A DNA stretch of 33,835 nucleotides from SM23-62 sp964575235 (GTDB taxonomy: Bacteria; Bacteroidota; Bacteroidia; Bacteroidales; SM23-62). This document shows positions 15,216 through 23,499 of the stretch, piece by piece. The notes beneath the pieces were generated by a model. The model saw only the letters and a list, made by a program, of their open reading frames with translations. It made no database searches and was not told the DNA's origin. The position numbers and the translations under genes were made by a program. Each line of letters starts with the position of its first letter. Position 1 is the stretch's first letter. Location of the stretch: the NCBI GenBank assembly GCA_964575235.1, contig CAZNQG010000028.1, forward strand, positions 1 through 33,835, written 5' to 3'.

Positions 15216-16346
15216 ATGTTTGGAAATCTTACTCATTTGGCACTGCAGCAGTACTGGTGGGTGATCATATCCCTGCTGGCGAGCCTGCTGGTTTTCCTGA
15301 TGTTTGTCCAGGGCGGTCAGACCCTCATTTTCACCCTCGGTAAAAAGCCGGTTCAGAAGACCATGCTTGTCAATGCCCTTGGTCGTAAATGGGAATTCAC
15401 CTTCACCACCCTCGTTACCTTCGGTGGGGCCTTCTTCGCTTCCTTCCCCCTGTTCTATGCGACCAGTTTCGGGGGGGCGTACTGGGTCTGGATGGCCATC
15501 CTGTTTTGTTTCATCATCCAGGCCATTGCATACGAATTCAGGTCGAAGCCCGATAATTTTTTGGGACAGAAAACCTACGATGTATTCCTGTTCATAAACG
15601 GGGCGCTGGGGACGATCCTGATCGGGACGGCCGTCGGCACGTTTTTCAACGGTGCACAGTTCTCCGTCAATGAGATGAACCAGTCCCGCTGGGAATTTGC
15701 CTCCCATGGCCTTGAGGCTGTACTGAACTGGCACAACCTTGCCCTGGGACTCACGGTATTCTTCCTGGCCCGCATCCTGGGGATCCTTTATTTCATACGC
15801 AATATCGACGATGAGGAGCTGGTTGCCGAATCCAGGAGGCGGCTGCTTTACAATGCAATGCCCTTCCTTGTTTTCTTCCTGGCCTTTACGGTCCGCCTCC
15901 TCCTGATGAAGGGGTTTGCATACGATCCCGAAACCTTTACCGTCAGCATGGAAAACTTCAAGTACCTGCACAATCTGCTGGCCATGCCGCCGGTACTGAT
16001 ATTTTTCCTTGCAGGTGTGCTGCTGGTCCTGTTCTCCCTGTATACCGCAATATTCAGGAAAGCCATCGGAGGATTCTACTGGGGGGGTGCGGGAACGGTC
16101 CTCGTCGTGTTCGCCCTTTTCCTGGTCGCCGGCCTCAATAAAACCTGTTATTATCCCAGCCTCTTTGACCTGCAGAGTTCCCTGAACATCGAGAACAGTT
16201 CTTCCAGCCATTACACGCTGACGGCCATGAGCTATGTTTCATTACTTGCCCCGCTGGTGCTGGCTTACATCTACCTGGCCTGGTCGGCCATCAACAAAAA
16301 GAAAATAGATCCCGGAGAGATGGAAAACGAAACCCATGTATATTGA
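15216..16346 (+). CDS. cydB: Cytochrome bd ubiquinol oxidase subunit II
   Basis: 376 residues with eight or nine membrane helices. The family blocks LMFVQGGQTLIFTLGKKPVQK, NALGRKWEFTFTTLVTFGGA and SFGGAYWVWMAILFCFIIQA are present; FNGAQFSVN and HGLEAVLNWHNLALGLTVF follow. CydB pairs with CydA in the bd oxidase. The C terminus (AYIYLAWSAINKKK) is followed by a short acidic tail, and its last codons overlap the start of a 47-residue membrane protein. Confidence 0.96.
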   Translation: MFGNLTHLALQQYWWVIISLLASLLVFLMFVQGGQTLIFTLGKKPVQKTMLVNALGRKWEFTFTTLVTFGGAFFASFPLFYATSFGGAYWVWMAILFCFIIQAIAYEFRSKPDNFLGQKTYDVFLFINGALGTILIGTAVGTFFNGAQFSVNEMNQSRWEFASHGLEAVLNWHNLALGLTVFFLARILGILYFIRNIDDEELVAESRRRLLYNAMPFLVFFLAFTVRLLLMKGFAYDPETFTVSMENFKYLHNLLAMPPVLIFFLAGVLLVLFSLYTAIFRKAIGGFYWGGAGTVLVVFALFLVAGLNKTCYYPSLFDLQSSLNIENSSSSHYTLTAMSYVSLLAPLVLAYIYLAWSAINKKKIDPGEMENETHVY

Positions 16347-16479
16347 AACCCAGAAAGACATGTACCTGTCCTCCATATTATGGTTCCTGAGCTGGCCCGC
16401 ATTCATTGCGCTCAGCTACTTCGTGATCCGGTGGGCGATCCGGAAAGTGGAACATAAAAATCCGCCGGAGAAAGAATAG
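16336..16479 (+). CDS. CydX-like small membrane protein after cydB
   Basis: 47 residues, too short for most gene callers. It opens with MYIETQKDMYLSSILWFLSW, then PAFIALSYFVIRWAIRKVEH, and ends in KNPPEKE: one membrane helix (~residues 11-33) with a basic end, the pattern of CydX/CydS-type accessory subunits of bd oxidases. Its ATG overlaps the cydB stop by 11 bases, implying translational coupling; a second ATG at residue 9 is also possible. Position and shape suggest a bd oxidase accessory subunit, but the sequence shows no clear match to E. coli CydX, so homology is not claimed. Confidence 0.75.
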   Translation: MYIETQKDMYLSSILWFLSWPAFIALSYFVIRWAIRKVEHKNPPEKE

Positions 16480-16490
16480 GGAATTTTGCC

Positions 16491-16504
16491 GGTCCCGCAG
16501 GACC
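16491..16504. terminator. Weak hairpin between cyd operon and purS
   Basis: GGTCC (16491-16495) and GGACC (16500-16504) form a 5-bp stem with a 4-base loop, 12 bases after the last stop codon of the cyd operon. No T-run follows on the plus strand, so it is at best a weak terminator. Confidence 0.3.
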
Positions 16505-16530
16505 TGCGAATGCACTGCCCGTAAGGTCTT

Positions 16531-16782
16531 TTATTCCCGGTGAAGGGTGTAATCATACCCTTCGATGATGGGGTTGCTCAGGATTTTCTTGCATGCCTCA
16601 TCCACCCTTTCCCCGGCTGCATTTTCCGAATCCGCTTCTATTTCAAGGGTGATGTGCTTTCCGATGCGTACGTTTGAAACTTCATTGAAACCAAGGTTTT
16701 TCATGCTGCTGGTTACTGCCTTTCCCTGGGGGTCAAGCAGGGCCTTCAGCGGCATGATGTTGATTTCTGCGATGTACTTCAT
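16531..16782 (-). CDS. purS: Phosphoribosylformylglycinamidine synthase subunit PurS
   Basis: 83 residues from the ATG at 16782, a normal PurS length. It starts MKYIAEINIMPLKALLDPQG, contains KAVTSSMKNLGFNEVSNVRI and GKHITLEIEA, and ends with DEACKKILSNPIIEGYDYTL. PurS bridges the small PurL synthetase and the PurQ glutaminase in the fourth step of purine synthesis. Its ATG overlaps the stop of pssA by 4 bases, so it is read behind a lipid gene rather than beside purL or purQ. A longer open frame reaches 17163 but only by reading through pssA in another frame; I reject that extension. Confidence 0.9.
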   Translation of the reverse strand: MKYIAEINIMPLKALLDPQGKAVTSSMKNLGFNEVSNVRIGKHITLEIEADSENAAGERVDEACKKILSNPIIEGYDYTLHRE

Positions 16783-17552
16783 GGTCTGGTCTTTGCGATC
16801 AAGGATATGGACAGCAGCAGGTAAACCAGGATAATTACCGGTAATGCAATTTCCTGCAATATTATCAATAAAATACCAGAAAAGGCAAGAAAAACGTAAC
16901 GAATCCGGTTGGCCTTCCACTCGAAATTTTGGAATTTCAGGGAGAACATCGGGATCCTGCTGACCATCAGCAGGCTGAGTATGATTACATGGGCCAGCAG
17001 TACCGTTGGTTGAAGGAAAAAATCGGAGGCCGGTGTTCCCATGTGACGGATCAGGGCCATGCTTCCGCCCGCAATAAAGATGGCCACGGCCGGGGTTGGC
17101 AGACCGGAAAAATCCGAACGGTCCGCCCGCAGGTTGAACTCCGCAAGGCGCATGGCTGCGCAAAGGACCAGGAGTATGACAGAGAACAGGAGCAGGCGTT
17201 CCGCGAGGGAGGTATCCTGGATTCCTCCGTAAAAAATGTCGCCGCGGATCCCGTATTCCATCAGTTTGTATGCGATTGCCGAAGGTGCCAGGCCGAAACT
17301 GACCAGGTCTGCGAAAGAATCAAGCTGCCTGCCGAGCGGACTGGCCGCATTCAGGATCCTTGCCAGGAAGCCATCCAGGAAATCCAGGAAAGAGGCCAGA
17401 AGAATCAGCCAGGCTGCGAACCGTATCTGGTTCCCGAGTGCCATCAGCACGGCAAGGACCCCGACGGCGAGATTACAAATGGTTACCATATTCGGGATAT
17501 GCCTGCTGAGACCTGGGCTCTTTCCTTTCAATTTGCTTTCTTTAGACAACAA
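16779..17552 (-). CDS. pssA: CDP-diacylglycerol-serine O-phosphatidyltransferase
   Basis: 257 residues. It makes phosphatidylserine from CDP-diacylglycerol and serine in the inner membrane, the first step to phosphatidylethanolamine. The CDP-alcohol phosphatidyltransferase motif D-G-x2-A-R-x8-G-x3-D-x3-D is complete: DGFLARILNAASPLGR followed by QLDSFAD. About eight membrane helices follow the family layout, and the early IPNMVTICNLAVGVLAV is typical of the Bacteroidota/Bacillus type. It overlaps purS by 4 bases and is divergent from the PorV/PorQ-like gene 32 bases away. Confidence 0.93.
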   Translation of the reverse strand: MLSKESKLKGKSPGLSRHIPNMVTICNLAVGVLAVLMALGNQIRFAAWLILLASFLDFLDGFLARILNAASPLGRQLDSFADLVSFGLAPSAIAYKLMEYGIRGDIFYGGIQDTSLAERLLLFSVILLVLCAAMRLAEFNLRADRSDFSGLPTPAVAIFIAGGSMALIRHMGTPASDFFLQPTVLLAHVIILSLLMVSRIPMFSLKFQNFEWKANRIRYVFLAFSGILLIILQEIALPVIILVYLLLSISLIAKTRP

Positions 17553-17584
17553 TAAAAGTAGGGATTTGTAAGTTAAAAAGATTA

Positions 17585-18670
17585 ATGATCCGAAAGATTC
17601 TCATCCCTTTTGTGGGACTCCTCATCCCGGCCGGAACATGGGCCGAACTGCCGAAGTATAGCAACGAATTCCTGTCCATTGGGGTCGGGGCAAGGGCTTT
17701 CGGGATGTCCCATGCAATTACGGCCAGTTCGACGGACGTTACGGCCGGGTACTGGAACCCTGCCGGATTGACACAACTGGAAAGGGATGCCGGCATTGCA
17801 CTGATGCACGCGGAATATTTCGCAGGTATTGCAAAGTACGATTACGGGGGATTTGCCATACGGATCGATGAACGCAGTGCGGGTGCTTTCAACCTGGTCC
17901 GTTTTGGGGTGGACGATATTCCCAACACCCTGGAACTGATGGATAATGAAGGTAACATCCGCTACGACCGGATACGTACTTTCTCGGCAGCGGATTACGG
18001 ATTTCTTTTTTCCTATGCTCGGGATTCCCGGATGGATGGACTGAGCTATGGGGGCAACCTGAAGCTGATCTTTAGGAAAACGGGGGAATTCGCCCGTGCC
18101 TGGGGATTCGGTTTCGATGTGGCCGCACGGTACCGGATGGAGAAATGGGACTTCGGGGCGGTCATCCGGGATGCAACTTCCACATTCAATGCATGGAGCT
18201 TCCATACCGAAGACCTGGAGGAGGTTTTTAACAACACGGGGAACGAGATACCCCGGAACTCGCTTGAACTGACTATGCCCAGGATCATCCTGGGCGGGGC
18301 CAGAACCTTCCGCCTTTATGAAAAATTCAGCCTGCTGGCAGAGCTGGACGCGGATATTACCCTGGACGGGAAACGCAACGTGCTGGTCCGGACCCCTGTC
18401 TTCAGCCTGGATCCCCATGTGGGGGTCGAACTGGACTACAACCGCCTGGTCTTTCTCCGACTGGGTATGGGGAACATGCAGGTCGTCCCGGATTTCGACC
18501 GCGAGAAATCCTTCGATTTTCAGCCCAGCCTCGGCATCGGGATTCACTGGAGGAATTTTACTGTCGACTACGCGCTGACCGACATTGCGGACCAGTCCAT
18601 CGCCCTGTATTCGAACGTTTTCTCGCTGAAATACAGTTTCCACCTGCCGGGTTCCCTGCAGCAGGATTAA
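17585..18670 (+). CDS. PorV/PorQ family outer-membrane beta-barrel protein
   Basis: 361 residues. Signal peptide at 1-20 (MIRKILIPFVGLLIPAGTWA). The mature N terminus has the pattern of PorV/PorQ/FadL-like barrels: SIGVGARAFGMSHAITASST followed by GYWNPAGLTQ. The rest alternates polar and hydrophobic residues as expected for beta strands (for example FSLLAELDADITLDG and VFLRLGMGNMQVVP), and it ends in a strand with aromatic residues (FSLKYSFHLPG). The family includes T9SS components that shuttle or hold cargo at the outer membrane, and also uncharacterised paralogues. I do not claim it is porV or porQ itself. The CHU-C protein at 5045 shows that T9SS cargo is encoded in this genome. Confidence 0.82.
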   Translation: MIRKILIPFVGLLIPAGTWAELPKYSNEFLSIGVGARAFGMSHAITASSTDVTAGYWNPAGLTQLERDAGIALMHAEYFAGIAKYDYGGFAIRIDERSAGAFNLVRFGVDDIPNTLELMDNEGNIRYDRIRTFSAADYGFLFSYARDSRMDGLSYGGNLKLIFRKTGEFARAWGFGFDVAARYRMEKWDFGAVIRDATSTFNAWSFHTEDLEEVFNNTGNEIPRNSLELTMPRIILGGARTFRLYEKFSLLAELDADITLDGKRNVLVRTPVFSLDPHVGVELDYNRLVFLRLGMGNMQVVPDFDREKSFDFQPSLGIGIHWRNFTVDYALTDIADQSIALYSNVFSLKYSFHLPGSLQQD

Positions 18671-18831
18671 CCAGACATCCGCAACCTCCTGCCATTGCCT
18701 CCTCTAAATCCCCGATTCCCGAAAGAGCGGACAGCGCCATTACAAATAAATTCCAAATAAGGATCGGGTCCGCGCGCTTGAAGTATTTGCTTATTTTTAC
18801 CATCTGAAATACCGCATAAACCCAAATAAAA
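18671..18831. other. Intergenic region before cysE with a possible promoter
   Basis: No gene seen. TATTTTTA at about 18791-18798 is one base from TAnnTTTG and lies about 35 bases before the cysE ATG. It is the best promoter candidate for the cysE-cysK pair. No convincing terminator of the upstream gene was found. Confidence 0.35.
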
Positions 18832-19674
18832 ATGAGCGAAGGCATCGATAAGTTCACCGAATCCCTGTACCGGGCCAACCGGGCATACGCCGATGAGGTA
18901 CCCTCGGCCCGGGATACCCACGCATTTGTCGACAAAATAATTGATTTCCTCTTTCCGTTCCGGGTAAAGAATATGTGCAGCAGCAGTGAATTGCAGGAGA
19001 GGCTGAACGAACTGGAGACCGATCTCGCATCCCTGCTTGGACCAATTGGGAAAAAGCTGGGTCAGGAAACTTCGGGGATTTGCGAGGCGTTCATGGACCG
19101 GTTGCCGGCAGTTTACGAACGGATGATGGAAGATGCCGGGGCTTTCATGCAGTTTGATCCGGCGGCTGAATCCGTCGAGGAGGTGATTCTCTGCTACCCC
19201 GGATTTTTCAGCATTGCCGTATACCGCCTGGCCCATGAGCTGCATATGTTCGGAGTTCCGGTCCTCCCGAGGGTGATGACGGAATACGCCCATGGGAAGA
19301 CGGGGGTGGACATCCACCCGGGGGCAAAGATCGGCAGATCCTTTTTCATTGATCACGGGACGGGTACGGTGATCGGGGAGACCGCGGTGATCGGGGACCA
19401 TGTCAAGATATACCAGGGGGTCACGCTGGGTGCGCTGTTTGTGCGAAAGAGCATGGCCAAACAGAAAAGGCACCCAACCATCGAGGACAACGTGATCATC
19501 TATGCCCGGAGCACCATACTGGGAGGGGACACGGTCATAGGCCATGATTCCGTGATCGGCGGGAATGTCTGGTTGACCGAAAGCGTTCTGCCCCATTCCG
19601 TGGTCTACCAGAAGCACCATGTCGTGGTCAGGGACAGCAAGGAAATTTCCGACCAGATCAACTGGGTCATTTAA
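18832..19674 (+). CDS. cysE: Serine O-acetyltransferase
   Basis: 280 residues. It acetylates serine with acetyl-CoA, the committed step of cysteine synthesis. An N-terminal helical domain (1-145) precedes the left-handed beta-helix of hexapeptide repeats: GVDIHPGAKIGRSFFIDHGT then GTVIGETAVIGDHVKIYQGV, with the catalytic pair Asp160 and His175, and later NVIIYARSTILGGDTVIGHD. The C-terminal tail ends in DSKEISDQINWVI, where the final Ile could dock into the active site of cysteine synthase as in the cysteine synthase complex. The cysteine synthase gene follows 28 bases later. Confidence 0.94.
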   Translation: MSEGIDKFTESLYRANRAYADEVPSARDTHAFVDKIIDFLFPFRVKNMCSSSELQERLNELETDLASLLGPIGKKLGQETSGICEAFMDRLPAVYERMMEDAGAFMQFDPAAESVEEVILCYPGFFSIAVYRLAHELHMFGVPVLPRVMTEYAHGKTGVDIHPGAKIGRSFFIDHGTGTVIGETAVIGDHVKIYQGVTLGALFVRKSMAKQKRHPTIEDNVIIYARSTILGGDTVIGHDSVIGGNVWLTESVLPHSVVYQKHHVVVRDSKEISDQINWVI

Positions 19675-19702
19675 GGTCCGCCGGACCCTAATCATCGAAG
19701 CT

Positions 19703-20605
19703 ATGAAAGCGAATAACATCCTGGAAACCATTGGGAACACAACGCATTTAAGAATTAACAGGCTTTTTCCGCCGCAGTACGAGGTCTGGATCAAGCTGGA
19801 AAGGGAAAATCCCGGCGCCAGCATCAAGGACAGGATTGCCCTCAGCATGGTCCGGGATGCGGAGGACCGGGGGATCCTGAAACCCGGCTCCGTAATCATC
19901 GAGCCTACCTCGGGCAATACGGGAATCGGCCTCGCCATGGTTGCTGCAGTGAAGAACTACAGGCTGATCCTGGTGATGCCCGAATCCATGTCCGTAGAAA
20001 GGAGGAAGATCATGGAGCTTTACGGGGCCGAGTTCGAGCTTACCCCGAGGGAAAAGGGAATGAAGGGATCCATAGCCCGTGCCGAGGAATTGTGCCGGGA
20101 AATAACAGGGGCATGGATGCCCTCCCAGTTTGACAATCCGGCCAATCCGGAGATCCACCGGAACACCACGGCCGTGGAGATCATCCGGGATTTCCCGGAG
20201 GGCATCGACTGCCTGATCACCGGGGTGGGGACCGGAGGCCATATAAGCGGTTGTTCAGAGGTGCTTAAATCCGAATTTCCGAACATGAAAACCTACGCGG
20301 TCGAGCCTGCAGATTCCCCCGTCATCAGCGGCGGCGAACCGGGACCCCATCCCATCCAGGGCATCGGGGCCGGTTTCATCCCTGAAAACCTGCGCCGGGA
20401 ATGGCTCGACGGCACCATACAGGTGGACCGGGATTCGGCCTTTGAATACCTTCGCCGGGCAGCCGCGGAGGAGGGCCTGCTGGCGGGCATTTCTTCGGGT
20501 GCAACCCTGGCGGCCATTGCACAGAAGATACCGGAACTGCCGGCCGGAAGCCGCATCCTGGGCTTTAATTACGATACCGGCGAAAGATACCTTTCCCTCT
20601 TGTAA
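19703..20605 (+). CDS. cysK: Cysteine synthase (O-acetylserine sulfhydrylase)
   Basis: 300 residues from the ATG at 19703; an upstream frame to 19619 only reads the end of cysE in another frame and is rejected. It forms cysteine from O-acetylserine and sulphide with PLP. The PLP lysine is Lys42 in NPGASIKDRIALSMV, the substrate loop is PTSGNTGIGLAMV, the PLP phosphate loop is TGVGTGGHISG, and the late SSGATLAAIA block is conserved. Length and motifs fit CysK/CysM; I choose cysK for its place behind cysE, but cysM cannot be excluded. Confidence 0.92.
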   Translation: MKANNILETIGNTTHLRINRLFPPQYEVWIKLERENPGASIKDRIALSMVRDAEDRGILKPGSVIIEPTSGNTGIGLAMVAAVKNYRLILVMPESMSVERRKIMELYGAEFELTPREKGMKGSIARAEELCREITGAWMPSQFDNPANPEIHRNTTAVEIIRDFPEGIDCLITGVGTGGHISGCSEVLKSEFPNMKTYAVEPADSPVISGGEPGPHPIQGIGAGFIPENLRREWLDGTIQVDRDSAFEYLRRAAAEEGLLAGISSGATLAAIAQKIPELPAGSRILGFNYDTGERYLSLL

Positions 20606-20648
20606 GCTGCGCTCCAATTTGTATTTTTAAGGCTTAAAACCGAATTCC

Positions 20649-21071
20649 ATGAAAATAGCCATTGATTTCGATGGTACCATTGTGGAACATAAGTTTCCCG
20701 CCATCGGGAAAGAATTCCTGTTTGCTTTCGAGACCATGCGGGAACTTCAGAAACAAAAGCACCAGCTGATCCTGTGGACCTATCGCAGCGGTAAGGAACT
20801 GGAGGAAGCCGTTGATTTCTGCAGGGAGAAGGGGATTGAGTTCTATGCCGTGAATAAAAACTACCCGGAAGAAACCTGGGACGAGAGCATTCCCAGGAAA
20901 ATCCAGGCGGATGTCTATATTGATGACCGTAACCTGGGCGGATTCCCGGGCTGGAGCACAGCATGGCTGCTGCTGAATCCCGAACAGAATGATCCGGCCG
21001 AGGAACTCAGGCAGCTAAAGAAGTCCGGGAAATCAGGGAACTGGTTGAAAAGAGTATTCGGGAGGCACTGA
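20649..21071 (+). CDS. HAD-superfamily hydrolase-like protein
   Basis: 140 residues. Motif I is DFDGTIV (Asp6 nucleophile, Asp8 acid), motif II is LILWTYRSG, and the final acidic motif is ADVYIDDRNLGGFPG. There is no large cap domain. This matches a small group of Bacteroidota HAD proteins annotated only as hydrolase (BT0820-like); the substrate is unknown, probably a small phosphorylated metabolite. The C-terminal tail is basic (KKSGKSGNWLKRVFGRH). It ends 1 base before the glutamine cyclotransferase gene. Confidence 0.85.
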   Translation: MKIAIDFDGTIVEHKFPAIGKEFLFAFETMRELQKQKHQLILWTYRSGKELEEAVDFCREKGIEFYAVNKNYPEETWDESIPRKIQADVYIDDRNLGGFPGWSTAWLLLNPEQNDPAEELRQLKKSGKSGNWLKRVFGRH

Positions 21072-21072
21072 A

Positions 21073-22200
21073 ATGAAAGCATCCGGTCACCTCCATGCAA
21101 CAGTCGCGCTCATCCTGATTTATTCCATAGCTGCCGGCTGCGGTAAGAAAGTCCAGCCCCGGGACAACCGGGAACCTTCGCCCCGGGAGGAAGCTTCCGG
21201 GCGCATTTCCGGCCTGAGACTGACCACACCGGAAGAAAACCAGCAGTTCACCCGGGGGGAGTCCATACCGGTCCGGCTGGAACGCACCGCGGACACCCTG
21301 CCCGGCATCGATTCTGTGGAATTTTTCATGGAGGGGGACCGGCAGCATACCTGCCTGGCAGAACCTTATGCATTTACCTTTGACAGCAGGGGATTGCCCG
21401 TAGGCAGGCGGTTGATCCGGATCATTGCGCATTACCAGGACGGCAGGAAGGAATTCCACAACCCTGGGATCGTTCTCCTTTCGGATGTTCAGCCCCCCTA
21501 CATTTCATACCGGATCCTCCATGCATGGCCCCATGACAAGAGGGCCTATACCCAGGGACTAATATACGAAGACGGTTACCTGTACGAAGGGACGGGGCAG
21601 TGGGCCGAGTCGTCCCTGCGGAAGACCGAAATCCGGACCGGGGAGCCGGTCCGGATAATGAACCTGCCCGCCGATGTATTCGGTGAGGGGATCACCATAC
21701 TGGGCGATAAAATCTACCAGCTCACCTACCGCTCCCAGGTGGGTTTTGTATACGACAAAGAAAGTTTCAGGCGTATTCAAAAGGTCTATTACGAGAACAG
21801 GGAGGGATGGGGACTCACACACGACGGCGAGAACCTGATCATGAGCGACGGGTCGCACCGGATCTACTATATGGACCCGGAATATTTCACGGAGATCCGG
21901 GAGGTTGAGGTTTACGACGATCAGGGACCCATTAGCCACCTGAATGAACTTGAATTCATTGAAGGCCGGATTTTTGCAAATATATACGGGGAAGAGGAAA
22001 TCGTAATCATCGACCCGGCAAGCGGCAGGGTGACCGGGAAGCTCAACATGACAGGAATCCTCCCGGAAGAGGACAGGGACAGGCGCACCGATGTATTCAA
22101 TGGTATTGCCTGGAATCCGGATGCCCGGATCCTCTATGTGACCGGCAAATACTGGCCGAAACTTTTCGAAATCAGCCTGACGGAGCCCTTTACCCCGTAA
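21073..22200 (+). CDS. Glutaminyl-peptide cyclotransferase, lipoprotein
   Basis: 375 residues. It belongs to the plant-type glutamine cyclotransferase family (PF05096), a five-bladed beta propeller that converts N-terminal Gln of exported proteins to pyroglutamate. Lipoprotein signal with lipobox (IAAGC, Cys23). Residues ~45-140 form an extra Ig-like beta domain (LRLTTPEENQQFTRGESIPV, IDSVEFFMEGDRQHT), seen in Bacteroidota members. The propeller starts at about 145 and shows HAWPHDKRAYTQGLIYEDGY, YEGTGQWAESSLRKTEIRTG, DKIYQLTYRSQVGFVYD, GWGLTHDGENLIMSDGS, LNELEFIEGRIFANIYGEEE and FNGIAWNPDARILYVTGKYW. The periplasmic location fits a role in N-terminal capping of secreted proteins. Confidence 0.93.
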   Translation: MKASGHLHATVALILIYSIAAGCGKKVQPRDNREPSPREEASGRISGLRLTTPEENQQFTRGESIPVRLERTADTLPGIDSVEFFMEGDRQHTCLAEPYAFTFDSRGLPVGRRLIRIIAHYQDGRKEFHNPGIVLLSDVQPPYISYRILHAWPHDKRAYTQGLIYEDGYLYEGTGQWAESSLRKTEIRTGEPVRIMNLPADVFGEGITILGDKIYQLTYRSQVGFVYDKESFRRIQKVYYENREGWGLTHDGENLIMSDGSHRIYYMDPEYFTEIREVEVYDDQGPISHLNELEFIEGRIFANIYGEEEIVIIDPASGRVTGKLNMTGILPEEDRDRRTDVFNGIAWNPDARILYVTGKYWPKLFEISLTEPFTP

Positions 22201-22219
22201 GCAAGCCCTTCGGTGCGAA

Positions 22220-23194
22220 TCAAACGGAGGGAACCATCATGGGATAGGAAAGCCCGGTTAACACCTTTACGCTTTTCGGGATGATTCTGAATTCAAAGGG
22301 CGTGTGGCCCAGGCTCTCCCCGTCTGTTTCCAGCCGGATCATATCCCTGGATTCCACCCGGATGGACCTCCCCGTGTAACTGTCCACCTTCGGATGCTTG
22401 TGTATGGTTCCGTTGTACAGCCGTTTCAGACTTAAAATGACGTTCGGTTTGCTGAGCTTCCGGATCACGGTAAGATCGAACAGACCGTCATCGGGTATGG
22501 CATTGGGCACCTGGATCATGCCTCCCCCGCTGTAACGTCCGATGCCGACGTTCATGCTGAAGATCTTGTTCTCCACATCAAGCCCGTCCACGCTGATTAG
22601 TGCTTCCACGTGCCTGAAATTGATCAGGCTGGTGAAGATGTTCACAAAGTAGAGCAGGACCCCTCCCTTTCCTTTTTCCTTCAGACGGTTTGTCCTGCGT
22701 GCAACCTCGGCATCGAATCCCATACCTGCAATATTGACAAAGTAACGGTCCGCCGACCGGTCTCCGTAGCAGTAGCTAACCACACCGGCGTCCTGTATGA
22801 AGGTCCGGTTCAGGGTGAGAACCCGGATGGCTTCCTCGTAATCGCTCGGTATGCCGAACATCCTGCCCCAGTCGTTTCCCGTTCCGACGGTTATCATACC
22901 CAGGGTTATGTCCGTGGTTTTAAAGCGCTTTTGCATGAAAATGCCGTTCACCACCTCGTTCATGGTTCCATCCCCTCCCACCACAACGATCTTCCGGTAA
23001 CCATCCCCTTCGACGTGTTCAATGACGATCTTCGTTGCATGGCCGGGGCACTCCGTGAAAACCGGATTGAATTCAAGGTTCTGATGAATGAGCAGGCCCG
23101 AGATCTTCTCCCAGTCCAGAAGCCCCCTGCGCCTTCCGGCATTGGGATTGACGACGACCAGCCAGCTCTGGTCAAGGGTTTTGCTCTCCGACAT
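22220..23194 (-). CDS. Diacylglycerol / lipid kinase family protein (DagK/YegS type)
   Basis: 324 residues. The catalytic domain opens with WLVVVNPNAGRRRG and has the nucleotide-binding VVGGDGTMNEVVNG (residues 72-84), then GMITVGTGNDWGRMFGIP and FVNIAGMGFDAEVARR. A C-terminal beta-rich domain has GIGRYSGGGMIQVPNAIPDD and ends GLSYPMMVPSV. These enzymes phosphorylate diacylglycerol or related lipids with ATP at the membrane. It is transcribed alone, convergent with the glutamine cyclotransferase gene and divergent from the parA operon. Confidence 0.92.
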   Translation of the reverse strand: MSESKTLDQSWLVVVNPNAGRRRGLLDWEKISGLLIHQNLEFNPVFTECPGHATKIVIEHVEGDGYRKIVVVGGDGTMNEVVNGIFMQKRFKTTDITLGMITVGTGNDWGRMFGIPSDYEEAIRVLTLNRTFIQDAGVVSYCYGDRSADRYFVNIAGMGFDAEVARRTNRLKEKGKGGVLLYFVNIFTSLINFRHVEALISVDGLDVENKIFSMNVGIGRYSGGGMIQVPNAIPDDGLFDLTVIRKLSKPNVILSLKRLYNGTIHKHPKVDSYTGRSIRVESRDMIRLETDGESLGHTPFEFRIIPKSVKVLTGLSYPMMVPSV

Positions 23195-23499
23195 GAGGTT
23201 TATGCTTAACTCCCGTATTCAAATATCTTAAAAAAAATTGATGCAGGGAACAAATCAGGAACACTTGAGGAGGCTTTCCGTATGAAAACGGACTGAATAA
23301 TGGACCCGGGACCCGGCCGGGGACCATCCTCCGAGGATAATCGTAAACATCAGGAATACAAATAGATAACCCTTGTTAATAAGGTGTTAACAACTGCATG
23401 GGAAAATGTTTACAATAAGACTCGAATAAAAACAGAGCGATGCTTCAGAAGTTATTAAATTTGAATCCCACTGAGTATACAAAGATCAAACGTTTAAGA
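23195..23499. promoter_or_regulatory. Control region between the lipid kinase and parA
   Basis: About 300 bases without a gene. TAAATTTG at 23456-23463 matches TAnnTTTG and would start a transcript near 23470, just ahead of the ATG at 23500. GC-rich words (GACCCGGGACCCGGCCGGGG) lie near 23300. An AT-rich part with GTTAATAAGGTGTTAACAA lies at about 23375-23395. I saw no parS-like palindrome (TGTTTCACGTGAAACA type) here. Confidence 0.4.

Noticed and set aside
14991..16211. 406-codon minus-strand open frame
   Set aside because: It lies entirely opposite cydA/cydB, is rich in Gln, Glu and Gly as expected for antisense of membrane-protein codons, and has no recognisable domain.
16783..17163. N-terminal extension of PurS
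   Set aside because: It is read in another frame of pssA. PurS has its own ATG, a normal length and a 4-base overlap with pssA.
17582..18643. 353-codon minus-strand open frame
   Set aside because: It is antisense to the PorV/PorQ-like gene, which has a signal peptide and family motifs.
18667..19938. 423-codon minus-strand open frame
   Set aside because: It is antisense to cysE and the start of cysK, and its composition is typical of an antisense frame.
23375..23420. Possible replication origin or parS site near parA
   Set aside because: GTTAATAAGG and GTTAACAA look AT-rich and origin-like, but no DnaA box TTATCCACA and no parS palindrome TGTTTCACGTGAAACA was found.
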